Shown piece by piece: positions 1-8,435 of a DNA stretch of 64,000 bases (positions within the stretch are counted from its first letter, which is position 1; each line of letters begins with the position of its first letter). The position numbers and the translations under genes are program-made. The DNA is from Aldehydirespirator sp965116965 (GTDB taxonomy: Bacteria; Actinomycetota; Acidimicrobiia; Acidimicrobiales; Aldehydirespiratoraceae): the NCBI GenBank assembly GCA_965116965.1, contig OZ220743.1, positions 2,728,001 to 2,792,000 of the forward strand, written 5' to 3'. The notes under the pieces were generated by a model. The model ran no database searches. It was not told where the DNA came from and saw only the letters and a list, made by a program, of their open reading frames with translations.

Positions 1-2
1 GG

Positions 3-488
3 GCCACTGCCGACGTGGTCATCGACACCACGGATCTCAACATCCACCAGCTGCGGGACCGCATGGCCGAGCTGTTCGGCGTCGGCGAGGGCCAGACCAT
101 GCGGATCACGGTGCTGTCGTTCGGCTACACCCATGGCATCCCCCTCGACGTGGACATCGTGATCGACTGCCGGTTCCTGCCCAACCCCCACTATGTGGAC
201 GAGCTGCGGCACCTCAGCGGTCTCGACGCCCAGGTAGCCGGCTACGTGATGTCGCAACCGGTGACGGGGGAGTTCCTCCAGCGCATGGAGTCGCTGCTGG
301 CGCTACTGGTGCCCCTGTACGTGGCCGAGGGCAAGTCGTATCTCACGGTTGCGTTCGGCTGCACCGGCGGCCGGCACCGGTCGGTGGCGGTGACCGAGCA
401 CTTCGCCAAGGTGCTGGGCACCATGGGCCACGAGCCCGCGGTGGTGCACCGCGACATCGGCAAGCACGACTCGCAGTTCCCGAATTGA
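3..488 (+). CDS. rapZ: RapZ/YvcJ-family nucleotide-binding protein, C-terminal part
   Basis: This is the C-terminal portion of a RapZ (YvcJ) family protein. The frame runs open off the left edge, so the N-terminal P-loop kinase-like domain lies outside the window. The visible 160 or so residues carry family hallmarks: FGYTHGIPLDVDIVIDCRFL, the PNPHYVDELR segment, and the GCTGGRHRSV loop near the end. RapZ proteins bind nucleotides, and in E. coli the protein is an adaptor for RNase E cleavage of GlmZ; its role in actinobacteria is less clear. The TGA stop lies inside a 48-nt inverted repeat. In many actinobacteria yvcK and whiA follow; here gap follows directly. Identification is firm; function here is inferred. 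Confidence 0.93.
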   Translation, partial: ATADVVIDTTDLNIHQLRDRMAELFGVGEGQTMRITVLSFGYTHGIPLDVDIVIDCRFLPNPHYVDELRHLSGLDAQVAGYVMSQPVTGEFLQRMESLLALLVPLYVAEGKSYLTVAFGCTGGRHRSVAVTEHFAKVLGTMGHEPAVVHRDIGKHDSQFPN

Positions 489-529
489 CGCAGTTGTTGA
501 CCTCTGAGGGCATTTGCTGCGTCAATTTC
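482..529. repeat. Palindromic element, single copy (perfect 11-bp arms)
   Basis: AATTGACGCAG at 483-493 is exactly repeated in reverse complement at 517-527, enclosing a 23-nt centre that contains the small dyad CCTCTGAGG. The rapZ stop codon lies in the left arm. Arms begin with GAATTG as in the three-copy array at 34645-34836 and, loosely, the inverted repeat at 61340-61391. No T-run follows, so it does not look like a classical intrinsic terminator. It may be a REP-like element or a processing or termination hairpin. Confidence 0.7.
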
Positions 530-608
530 ATTGGGTGCCGCGTCCAGTCGGTTACAGGGGCGCGAAGATCCCCCCAGAGGCCGCACTGCTCGGCCTAGCC
601 TCTGGCCC

Positions 609-1619
609 ATGAGCATTCGAGTGGGCATCAACGGCTTCGGCCGCATCGGACGGAACTTCTACCGGGCGGCGCGCTCGGCGGGCACGGACGTCGACGTAGT
701 GGCCGTGAACGACCTCGGGTCGATCGACACCATGGCCCACCTGCTGAGCTGCGACTCGGTCCACGGCCGCCTCGGTGAGGAGGTGTCCGTCGACGGGGAC
801 GCCCTCCATGTCGGCGACGACTCGCTGCGGGTCCTGTCGGTTCGCAACCCCGAAGAACTTCCGTGGGGCGACCTCGAAGTGGACGTGGTGGTGGAGTCCA
901 CCGGCATATTCACCAAGCGCGACGCCGCAGCCCGCCACCTCGACGGAGGCGCCCCCCGGGTGCTGGTCTCCGCCCCGTGCTCAGGAGCCGACGCCACGTT
1001 CGTGGTCGGGGTCAACGACTCTGACTTCGACCCGGCGGTGCACACGGTGGTGTCGAACGCGTCGTGCACCACCAACTGCTTCGTGCCCATGGTCATGGTG
1101 CTCGACCAAGCTTTCGGGGTGGAGCGGGGCCTGATGACGACCGTCCACGCCTACACCGGAGACCAGGCCCTGGTGGACGGCCCCCATTCGGACCTGAGGC
1201 GAGCACGGGCCGCGGCCGTGAACATCGTGCCGACCTCCACCGGCGCCGCCCGGGCCACCGGGCTGGTGCTGCAGGCCATGCAGGGACGCCTCGACGGCAT
1301 CTCCCTGAGAGTTCCGATCCCCGACGGGTCCATCACCGACTTCACCGCCAAGCTGGCCGCCGAGCCCAGCGTCGACGAGGTCAACCAGGCCTTCGCCAAG
1401 GCCGCCGCCGACGGCCCGCTGGCCGGCGTACTCGACTACAGCGAGGCCCCGCTGGTGTCGGCCGACATCGTCGGGTCGCCCGCTTCGTGTGTGTTCGATT
1501 CCGGACTGACCATGGCCATGGGCGATCTGGTGAAGGTCAACGGCTGGTACGACAACGAGTGGGGCTACTCGAACCGGTTGGTGGACATGGCCACGATCGT
1601 CGGCGCGGCCAACCGCTGA
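609..1619 (+). CDS. gap: Glyceraldehyde-3-phosphate dehydrogenase (type I)
   Basis: A 336-residue cytosolic enzyme of glycolysis. It oxidises and phosphorylates glyceraldehyde 3-phosphate to 1,3-bisphosphoglycerate with NAD+. The N-terminal Rossmann motif INGFGRIGR is at residues 6-14. The catalytic motif SNASCTTNC puts the nucleophile at Cys153, and the C-terminal WYDNEWGYSNR is typical. The ATG at 609 is chosen because MSIRVGINGFG is the normal start of the family; upstream in-frame sequence is unlike GAPDH. It begins a classic gap-pgk-tpiA-secG run on the same strand, with 28 nt to the next start. Length is normal for the family and no key residue is missing. Confidence 0.98.
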   Translation: MSIRVGINGFGRIGRNFYRAARSAGTDVDVVAVNDLGSIDTMAHLLSCDSVHGRLGEEVSVDGDALHVGDDSLRVLSVRNPEELPWGDLEVDVVVESTGIFTKRDAAARHLDGGAPRVLVSAPCSGADATFVVGVNDSDFDPAVHTVVSNASCTTNCFVPMVMVLDQAFGVERGLMTTVHAYTGDQALVDGPHSDLRRARAAAVNIVPTSTGAARATGLVLQAMQGRLDGISLRVPIPDGSITDFTAKLAAEPSVDEVNQAFAKAAADGPLAGVLDYSEAPLVSADIVGSPASCVFDSGLTMAMGDLVKVNGWYDNEWGYSNRLVDMATIVGAANR

Positions 1620-1647
1620 GCGGCCGAGTCGCCGTATCCCCCTGCCT

Positions 1648-2830
1648 GTGCTGCCCGTTCCCCTTCTGGAGGACTTGGGCCCGCTGGAGGGGCGCTCGGT
1701 GCTGGTGCGGGTCGATTTCAACGTCCCGCTCGCGGGCGGCGGTCCGGGCTCGGCGGCCGAGATCGCCGACGACCTGCGCATCCGGGCTGCACTTCCCACG
1801 CTGCGCTGGCTGCTCGCCCGCGGGGCAGCCGTCACCGCCTGCACCCATCTGGGCCGCCCGAAGGGACAACCGGATCCGCGCTACTCGGTGGAGCCGGTTC
1901 GCCGGCGGCTGGCCGAGCTGGCCCCGGAGGTGGAACTGCTCGAGAACCTGCGCTTCGAGCCGGGCGAGACCGCCAACGATACGGGTTTCGCCGAGCGCCT
2001 GGCGGAGGGCCACGGCGCCTACGTGAACGACGCCTTCGGAGCGTCGCACCGGGCTCATGCCTCCATCGTGGGCCCGCCCCGATGGCTGCCGTCGGCCGCC
2101 GGCCGGCTGCTGGCCCGGGAGGTGGAGGTGCTGGGCGGCCTGCGGGATGCGCCCCGGCGGCCGTTCGTGGCCGTGCTGGGCGGGGCCAAGGCGTCGGACA
2201 AGCTCGGGGTGATCGACGCGCTGCTGGAGATGGTGGACGCCCTGGTCATCGGCGGAGCCATGTGCTTCACGTTCCTGAAGGCCCGGGGCCATCGGGTGGG
2301 CGCCTCGCTGTGCGAGGACTCGATGGTGGACCACTGCCGGAAACTGCTCGACGGACCTACTCCGATCCACCTGCCCTACGACCTCACCGCGCTGGGCCCC
2401 GGCGGGGTGCCGAACGATCCCGTCGCCGGCGGGGAGGTCCGCCAGGTCGGGGCCGACGTGCCTGACGGGTGGATGGGGGTGGACGTCGGCCCCGGGAGCG
2501 CGGCCCGATTCGGGGAGGTGATCCACGAGGCGGGGACGGTCTTCTGGAACGGCCCGATGGGCGTGTTCGAGGATCCCCGCTTCGGAGGCGGCACCGGGGC
2601 GGTGGCCGCAGCCATGGCTGAGACCCGGGCCTACACCGTGGTGGGTGGGGGCGACAGCGCGGCCGCGGCCCGGCGCTTCGGGGCCGACCGGGACATGGAC
2701 CACGTGTCCACCGGCGGCGGAGCGTCGCTGGAGCTGATCGAGAAGGGCGACCTGCCGGGACTGACCGCGCTGCGGCGAGGGAACACAGGCAACGTAGCGG
2801 GAGACGAAGGAGACAAGAAGGGAGACGCCG

Positions 2831-2841
<11 letters not shown>
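1648..2841 (+). CDS. pgk: Phosphoglycerate kinase
   Basis: A 397-residue enzyme that transfers the acyl phosphate of 1,3-bisphosphoglycerate to ADP. The N-terminal motif VLVRVDFNVPL, the GRPKG loop, the AKASDKLGVI segment and the C-terminal nucleotide-binding VVGGGDSAAA and STGGGASLE motifs are all present. The start is GTG at 1648. The last 20 or so residues form a charged Gly/Asp/Lys tail beyond the usual family end, caused by the reading frame running into tpiA. The stop overlaps the tpiA start by 11 nt, pointing to translational coupling. Confidence 0.97.
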
Positions 2842-3655
<814 letters not shown>

Positions 3656-3704
3656 TCCCCGCTGCGGACGCGGCGCCGGTTCGGAGCACTGGTAGCCTCG
3701 CCCC

Positions 3705-3929
3705 GTGATCTGGTTCGTCGCCCCGCTGCACGTGCTGTCGGCGCTGCTGCTGGTGTTCCTCGTGCTGCTGCACAGCGGCAAGGGCGGGGGCCTGTCGGAC
3801 ATGTTCGGCGGCGGGCTCGGCGCCCAGGCGGCCGGTTCCACCGTGGTGGAGCGCAACCTCGACCGGATCACCGTGGTCGCCGCGCTGGTCTTCGCCTTCG
3901 CGTCGATCTCGTACGCCCTGATCATCTGA
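3705..3929 (+). CDS. secG: Preprotein translocase subunit SecG
   Basis: A 74-residue inner-membrane protein with two hydrophobic helices (about residues 3-23 and 54-72), separated by the SecG signature loop SGKGGGLSDMFGGG. It is the small accessory subunit of the SecYEG channel and helps SecA-driven export. The start is GTG at 3705, 49 nt after tpiA. Its place directly after tpiA is conserved in many actinobacteria and supports the call. Length is normal for actinobacterial SecG. Confidence 0.95.
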   Translation: MIWFVAPLHVLSALLLVFLVLLHSGKGGGLSDMFGGGLGAQAAGSTVVERNLDRITVVAALVFAFASISYALII

Positions 3930-3968
3930 GCGTCCGCCAACGAGCAGCCGTCGGAGTTCAGACGATCT

Positions 3969-4652
3969 TCAAACGACGGCGAACACGGCGATCTGGGCCA
4001 GGTGGTTGGCGTTGTCGGCGTCGATGTCGACGTACACCTGGCGCAACTGCACCTCCAGATCGGCGATGATGCCGTCGGAGGCGTAGCGCTCGAAGCGGTC
4101 CTTGAAGCCGTTGGGCTCGAAGAGGGACGCGTTGACGCCGATCACGCCGACCGCGCCGGGCCGGGCCACTCGCAACATCTCTGCCAGAGTGTCCGGACCG
4201 AGGTGTCCGTGGGTGAAGGCACCAGAGCTGACGAGGCCCGAGTAGCTGCCGGTCTCGATGTCGATGGGGCCGGTGAGGTCGGCTTCCATGAGGCGGCGGT
4301 AGGAGGGCGTCCCGTCCGGCCCCGACATGGTGCGGGCCTTCTCCAGCATCTCGGGCGAGATGTCGATGCCGTCGACGGGCGAGACGCCGAGCCGTGACAG
4401 CTCCAGTCCCAACCGGCCGGTGCCGCATCCCGCGTCGAGCACAGGCTCGCCCTTGGCCGGCGACCGCTCGGCGAACATCTCGGCCACTTGCCGCGCGTAG
4501 ATGTAGCGGTTCGTCTCCAGGAACTGCTCGTAGGTGGCAGCCCACTTGGCGTACAGCTCCCGGTTGTCGTCGGGGCTTCTGACCGCGTACGCGGCCTTCA
4601 GCAGAGCAGCCCGCTGGTCCCTGGACTCCTGGGGTGAACGCTCATCAGTCAC
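3969..4652 (-). CDS. Class I SAM-dependent methyltransferase
   Basis: A 227-residue protein of the class I Rossmann-fold methyltransferase superfamily. Motif I is clear at VLDAGCGTGRLG, followed by the acidic GIDISPEML (motif II region) and the EADLTGP segment that usually contacts the adenine. The substrate cannot be read from sequence. It is convergent with secG (39 nt between stops) and lies 9 nt upstream of a small membrane-protein gene on the same strand. The N-terminal 50 residues are helical and probably form a substrate cap. The fold is certain; the role is unknown. Confidence 0.85.
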   Translation of the reverse strand: MTDERSPQESRDQRAALLKAAYAVRSPDDNRELYAKWAATYEQFLETNRYIYARQVAEMFAERSPAKGEPVLDAGCGTGRLGLELSRLGVSPVDGIDISPEMLEKARTMSGPDGTPSYRRLMEADLTGPIDIETGSYSGLVSSGAFTHGHLGPDTLAEMLRVARPGAVGVIGVNASLFEPNGFKDRFERYASDGIIADLEVQLRQVYVDIDADNANHLAQIAVFAVV

Positions 4653-4661
4653 TGCTAGAAC

Positions 4662-5051
4662 CTACCGGCAGGGCCATGGCGTCTTGCGGAGCGCAGCGGC
4701 CGTGCCGTAGCCGAAGCCGGCGAACTCGATGATCGCCAGGTGCAGCGCGGAGTGGAAGAAGACTCCTGCGTCTTCGCCGACGACATTGGAGTGCAGGTCG
4801 GGGCTGTCGATCACAAAGTGCAGCAGGCAACCGAATCCGAAGGCCGCCACCATCGAGGCTGCGAACAACCCTCCACCGAGCCTAGGGCTCCAGCGCCAGG
4901 CGACGGGCCACGCAGCCAGCGGGCCCAGCGTGACGACAACCAAGCTGAACACCAGTTGAGAGGCTGTGATGGGCACATCGGCCACCCAGTGGCCGTAGAC
5001 GTGAGCCGCCTGGGCCGCGAGATGAACTACTGCGATGGCCGCTAGGACCAC
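4662..5051 (-). CDS. Small four-helix integral membrane protein, unknown
   Basis: I do not recognise a named family. The 129 residues contain about four hydrophobic segments (roughly residues 1-20, 27-48, 57-82 and 92-118), with short loops holding several His residues (AAHVYGHW, LLHFVID, FFHSALHLAII). Conserved-looking His residues at membrane borders could bind metal or haem, but this is inference. The start taken is GTG at 5051; the frame stays open upstream with hydrophobic residues, so the true start may be further 5'. It may be co-transcribed with the methyltransferase that follows. Confidence 0.6.
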   Translation of the reverse strand: MVLAAIAVVHLAAQAAHVYGHWVADVPITASQLVFSLVVVTLGPLAAWPVAWRWSPRLGGGLFAASMVAAFGFGCLLHFVIDSPDLHSNVVGEDAGVFFHSALHLAIIEFAGFGYGTAAALRKTPWPCR

Positions 5052-5177
5052 GAGGTCAAATCGCGCAGGCGTCGCCAGGGGGACGAGGCCGACCTATCGG
5101 GCTTCCAGGACGCTTAGCCGACCGCGCAGCTCGACCACCAAGGCGCAAGCTCGACTCTGAGAAGTTGGCGGCGCGGT

Positions 5178-5579
5178 CTACGGCACGCCGGGGGAGGCTG
5201 TGGGAATACCCAACTCCCGCGCGGCGGCTAGCTGGCGACTGTCGTAGCTGACGAAGCCGGCCACATCGTCACCGAGTTGTTCGGCGCAGGCCACGTAGAC
5301 CGCATCGAGCGAGCGCAGTCCGGGGCCAGGAATCCGGCCGGCCCGGTCCAGCAGAGCGGGGCTGAGCCGGACCTTGTGGACTGCGGCCAAGTGCTCGTCG
5401 CAGCTCCGCATCACGGATGGTGCCGAATGAGCGACCCCGCGCCGGGCCTCTGTACGCAGCAAGTCCGACGAAGCCAGTCGGCGCCCGTGCGCCCATCGCC
5501 TCAACTCCGCAGACTCCGGCTCTACGACTACCAGCTTGAGGAACGCCGAAGCGTCCAAGAACCATAGATCACCGCTCAT
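5178..5579 (-). CDS. vapC: PIN-domain toxin of a VapBC pair
   Basis: A 133-residue PIN-domain protein, probably an endoribonuclease toxin. The N-terminal LWFLDASAFLKL carries the first catalytic Asp. A Thr/Glu pair follows in LLRTEARRG, and SLDAVYVACAEQL plus VSYDSRQLAAA carry the C-terminal acidic residues, so the four-acid site looks intact. ATG 5579 is preferred over an upstream in-frame ATG at 5606 because it places the conserved strand right at the N terminus. The start overlaps the antitoxin stop by 11 nt, a usual VapBC arrangement. The target RNA is unknown; VapC toxins often cleave tRNA or rRNA. Confidence 0.88.
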   Translation of the reverse strand: MSGDLWFLDASAFLKLVVVEPESAELRRWAHGRRLASSDLLRTEARRGVAHSAPSVMRSCDEHLAAVHKVRLSPALLDRAGRIPGPGLRSLDAVYVACAEQLGDDVAGFVSYDSRQLAAARELGIPTASPGVP

Positions 5580-5856
5580 GGCGACGTAGTTCGACCAGGC
5601 GCTCACTGGGCGACTGCTCGCCGGGCGGGATCTCTATCGGTTCGAGCCTCTCCATCACCTCGTCCAGATCCTCGGTCGCGAGCGTGACCAATCCCTCGGC
5701 GGCCAGTCGCTCCAGAACGCCTCCCGGCGGTGCCACTGGACTCAGCCGCGCCACGGGAACACCCCGGACGGTAATCTCATAGGTCTCGCCCTCCGCGACC
5801 CGACGCAGCCACCGGCTGGCGTGCTGCCGCAGCTCGCGCACTCCGATCCGCTCCAT
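5569..5856 (-). CDS. vapB: Phd/YefM-family antitoxin of a VapBC pair
   Basis: A 95-residue antitoxin. The N-terminal region ERIGVRELRQHASRWLRRV, followed by GETYEITVRGVPVARL, is the Phd/YefM (PF02604-like) DNA-binding fold seen in many VapB partners. The C-terminal half (EDLDEVMERLEPIEIP) is acidic and probably wraps the toxin. It starts at ATG 5856, and vapC follows with an 11-nt overlap. Autoregulation of the promoter by the pair is expected; TACATGGTAGCACTAAG just upstream is AT-richer and fits a promoter region, but no clear operator was delimited. Confidence 0.87.
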   Translation of the reverse strand: MERIGVRELRQHASRWLRRVAEGETYEITVRGVPVARLSPVAPPGGVLERLAAEGLVTLATEDLDEVMERLEPIEIPPGEQSPSERLVELRRHER

Positions 5857-5917
5857 GTGCTACATGGTAGCACTAAGTTTTCTCCTCGGTGTGTCGACCG
5901 TCGGGACGGCCAAGCCG

Positions 5918-6088
5918 CTAGGCAGGCTGCGCGGGGTGGCGGGTCGCCCACTCGGCTAGCTGGCGCTGGACGCGGTCGACGTCCTCGCCGCTGACGGGCC
6001 GGGAGATCGAGACGTGATCGTCGTCGGCCCTGACAATGAAGTCGAAGCGTCCAGCGTTGGCGAAGGCCTGGCCGTTGTTGTCGCTCAT
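5918..6088 (-). CDS. Small hypothetical protein coupled to a DUF3467 gene
   Basis: A 56-residue protein with no signal or membrane segment and no family that I recognise. It has mixed charge with a helical C-terminal part (GEDVDRVQRQLAEWATRH). The start ATG at 6088 overlaps the stop of the DUF3467 gene in an ATGA arrangement, so it is very likely translated by coupling. The frame remains open further upstream, but that part would overlap the DUF3467 gene entirely and has poor composition. Confidence 0.6.
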   Translation of the reverse strand: MSDNNGQAFANAGRFDFIVRADDDHVSISRPVSGEDVDRVQRQLAEWATRHPAQPA

Positions 6089-6378
6089 GGTGTCTCCTTC
6101 GGTGGTCTGGGCGTGATGCGGCCGTGCTGCCGCTCGTAGCGGTCGATGTTGGCCGACATGGCCTGGACGATCCGGAACATGGCGCTGGTCGGGATCTTCA
6201 TCCGGGCCACCACCAACACATCCTGGGCGTCGCCGTCGTGGGTGGGGGAACGGTGCGAGGTGAAGTCGATCGTGAACTCGTGGGGCGTGTTCCATACGAG
6301 CGCGCCGTTGGCGTACGTGCCGCCGGGAGGCACGGACTCATTGAACGTGACATTCATGACAGTGTCATCTGATGTCAT
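6085..6378 (-). CDS. DUF3467 family protein
   Basis: A 97-residue protein with the DUF3467 pattern: YANGALVWNTPHEFTIDF near residues 22-39, then DVLVVARMKIPTSAMFRIV and ending NIDRYERQHGRI. The family function is not established; members are small cytosolic proteins. The ATG at 6378 lies only 7 nt after a promoter-like -10, so the message may be leaderless. The stop overlaps the next small gene (ATGA). The upstream region is distinctly AT-rich for this genome, as expected for a promoter. Confidence 0.8.
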   Translation of the reverse strand: MTSDDTVMNVTFNESVPPGGTYANGALVWNTPHEFTIDFTSHRSPTHDGDAQDVLVVARMKIPTSAMFRIVQAMSANIDRYERQHGRITPRPPKETP

Positions 6379-6413
6379 GTATTTTAGTGTATCACGCTGC
6401 CAATCAAATGCAA
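6379..6413 (-). promoter_or_regulatory. Promoter of the DUF3467 gene, probably leaderless
   Basis: Reading the minus strand, TTGCAT (6413-6408) is followed by a 16-nt spacer and TACACT (6391-6386). Only 7 nt then separate the -10 from the ATG at 6378. This fits a housekeeping sigma promoter with transcription starting at or next to the start codon. No ribosome-binding site fits in the gap. Confidence 0.6.
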
Positions 6414-6522
6414 CCAGACAAGAATGAAGTATCCCGAAAGATCCCGTGTGCTCCCAGACATTGGAATAGCGAGCGTCAGGTTTCGGTTCGCGAAATCGAG
6501 ACTCCAGGGAGGTGACGGCTGG

Positions 6523-7158
6523 ATGGCACTGACGACGCCCACGACCAGGGACCAGGCCGTCACCCGCCAGAAGTGGCTGACGGGCACCACCATCAGCTGG
6601 AACGTCGTCGAGGGCGTGATCGCCATCGCCGCCGGGCTCGCCGCCGGCTCGGTCAGCCTGATCGGCTTCGGCCTCGACTCCGGCGTCGAGGTGTCTGCCG
6701 CGGTGATCCTGGCGTGGCGGCTGGCCCAGGAGCGCCGAACCGGCTGCAAGCAGGACGCCGACGAGCGGGCCCAGCGACTGATCGCGATGAGCTTCGCCGC
6801 GCTGGCCGTCTACGTGGGCGTGGAGTCGACACGCGACTTGGTGCTGGCCCACCGTCCCGAGGAGTCGCCGATCGGGATCGCCATCGCGGCACTGTCCCTG
6901 GTGGTCATGCCGGTGCTGGCCCTCGCCAAGCGGCGCCTCGCTCCGGTCATCGGGTCGCGAGCAGTCGAAGCCGAGGCCACCCAGACCGTGCTGTGCGCGC
7001 TCATGTCAGGCGGACTGCTCCTCGGGCTTGCTGCCAACGCCGCCCTGGGCTGGTGGTGGGCCGACCCGCTGGCCGGCCTGTTCATCGCCTCGCTGGCCAC
7101 CTACGAGACGGTGAAGGTGTGGCGGGCCGAGTCCCTCGACCACACCTGTTGCGGCTGA
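6523..7158 (+). CDS. Cation diffusion facilitator (CDF)-like transporter, short form
   Basis: A 211-residue membrane protein resembling the transmembrane part of CDF efflux transporters (Zn2+, Co2+ and similar). Hydrophobic helices begin at about residues 19, 45, 81, 106 and 145. The second carries LIGFGLDSGVEV, where the Asp and Glu match the metal-binding face of CDF proteins. The fifth carries WWWADPLAGLFIA, matching the second metal-binding helix. The usual cytoplasmic dimerisation domain is absent, so this is a short form. ATG 6523 is chosen because GGGAGGTG lies 8 nt upstream; an earlier ATG at 6424 lacks a site. Its neighbours handle zinc, which fits. Confidence 0.8.
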   Translation: MALTTPTTRDQAVTRQKWLTGTTISWNVVEGVIAIAAGLAAGSVSLIGFGLDSGVEVSAAVILAWRLAQERRTGCKQDADERAQRLIAMSFAALAVYVGVESTRDLVLAHRPEESPIGIAIAALSLVVMPVLALAKRRLAPVIGSRAVEAEATQTVLCALMSGGLLLGLAANAALGWWWADPLAGLFIASLATYETVKVWRAESLDHTCCG

Positions 7159-7207
7159 CGCCGGCCCGTGGGGGCAGGCAGCGCCCCCGGTAGCATCGAG
7201 CCTCCAC

Positions 7208-7295
7208 GTCGGAGTGGCGGAATTGGCAGACGCGCTAGCTTGAGGGGCTAGTGCCCTTATTGGGCGTGGGGGTTCAAGTCCCCCCTCCGACACCA
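7208..7295 (+). tRNA. tRNA-Leu (anticodon GAG)
   Basis: The acceptor arms GTCGGAG and CTCCGAC pair perfectly. The anticodon stem CTAGC/GCTAG frames the loop TTGAGGG, giving anticodon GAG. A long variable arm (TGCCC...GGGCG) is typical for leucine tRNAs. The T arm GGGGG-TTCAAGT-CCCCC is perfect. Discriminator A and an encoded CCA end at 7295. Confidence 0.97.
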
Positions 7296-7427
7296 CCGCA
7301 GAGTGTTGGCGCCAGACTCACTGCGTCTGGAACCTCATCGTGGTGTGTCCCGGCGTGGTCCGGTGAACTCACCAGCCTGCCGAGAGGTCAGCAGTCGGCA
7401 CCATCCGGCGCCATGGTGGATATAGGA

Positions 7428-7444
7428 ATGGGACTCATTATCAT
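7428..7444 (+). promoter_or_regulatory. Zur-like operator upstream of the CobW gene
   Basis: ATGGGACTCATTATCAT matches the box before the ZnuA gene (9560-9576) at 15 of 17 positions and resembles Fur/Zur-family operators (TGA..T.ATTATCA types). It ends 7 nt before the CobW start, so a bound repressor would block transcription or translation start directly. The regulator gene itself is not in the window. Zinc rather than another metal is inferred from the genes it precedes. Confidence 0.65.
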
Positions 7445-7451
7445 CTTCGCC

Positions 7452-8435
7452 ATGATTGATGAGCGGGTTCCCGTGACGGTGCTGACAGGCTTTCTCGGAG
7501 CAGGCAAGACGACGTTGTTGAATCACGTCCTCACCGAGCAGCACGGCAAGCGGATTGCGGTGATCGAGAACGAGTTCGGCGAGGTTGGCATAGACGACGC
7601 CATCGTCCTCGATGCCGAGGAAGAGATCTTCGAGATGAACAACGGCTGCATCTGCTGCACCGTTCGAGGCGATCTGATCCGCATCCTCGGCAATCTGATG
7701 CGGCGCAAGGACCGGTTCGACCAGATCCTCATCGAGACGACGGGGCTGGCCGACCCTGCACCGGTGGCCCAGACGTTCTTCGTCGACGATGAGATGGCAG
7801 CCCAGTTGCGGCTCGACGCCATTGTCACGGTGGTTGACGCCAAACACCTGCTTCCACATCTGGATGAAGAGAAGCCCGAAGGGGTCGAGAACGAAGCTGT
7901 CGAGCAACTGGCCTTCGCCGATCGGATCGTGCTCAACAAGATCGACCTCGCCAACACCAGCGAGTTGGACGATGTGGAGTCCCGCATACGGCAGATCAAC
8001 GCACTCGCGCCCATCGTCCGGACGCAGCACGGAAAGGTCGACCTTGACGCCATCCTCGAGGTCGGCGCGTTCTCGCTCGAGCGTGTGCTGGCCGATGACC
8101 CCGAGTTCCTCGACCCCGACGCCGAGCATCAGCACGACCTCAGCGTGACGTCGGTTGGGTTCGAGACCGAAGGCGACCTCGATCTCGACCGGCTGAGTGA
8201 ATGGCTGAGCGATCTCCTGCGCACGAAGGGGACCGACATCTTCCGCTCGAAGGGCATCCTGTCGATCGCCGGCTGGGACGAGCGGTATGTGTTCCAGGGC
8301 GTCCACATGCTGCTCGACGGCCAGGCCCACGGGACTTGGGGCGACGGCGAGCAACGACGCAACCGCCTCGTGTTCATCGGACGTAACCTCGACCGAGCAT
8401 CACTGGAGGCCAGCTTCAGATCCTGCCTGGTATGA
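7452..8435 (+). CDS. CobW/G3E-family GTPase (COG0523), zinc-type metallochaperone
   Basis: A 327-residue G3E GTPase. The Walker A loop TGFLGAGKTTLLN is at residues 11-23, the family metal site NNGCICCTVRGD (a CxCC motif) at about residue 62, then Walker B-like LIETTGLADP, guanine-specifying NKID, and a C-terminal CobW_C domain. COG0523 proteins of this class deliver zinc to target enzymes and are commonly zinc-repressed. Start ATG 7452 is chosen because VPVTVLTGFLGAGK should lie near the N terminus. The stop overlaps the WD40 gene by 4 nt (ATGA). The Zur-like box immediately upstream supports control by zinc starvation. No key residue is missing. Confidence 0.93.
   Translation: MIDERVPVTVLTGFLGAGKTTLLNHVLTEQHGKRIAVIENEFGEVGIDDAIVLDAEEEIFEMNNGCICCTVRGDLIRILGNLMRRKDRFDQILIETTGLADPAPVAQTFFVDDEMAAQLRLDAIVTVVDAKHLLPHLDEEKPEGVENEAVEQLAFADRIVLNKIDLANTSELDDVESRIRQINALAPIVRTQHGKVDLDAILEVGAFSLERVLADDPEFLDPDAEHQHDLSVTSVGFETEGDLDLDRLSEWLSDLLRTKGTDIFRSKGILSIAGWDERYVFQGVHMLLDGQAHGTWGDGEQRRNRLVFIGRNLDRASLEASFRSCLV

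Noticed and set aside
981..1844. Minus-strand frame over gap
   Set aside because: Shadow of the gap gene; no family match.
7159..7451. Riboswitch or leader peptide upstream of the CobW gene
   Set aside because: The tRNA-Leu gene fills part of the gap and the remainder shows only the Zur-like box; no conserved riboswitch core seen.
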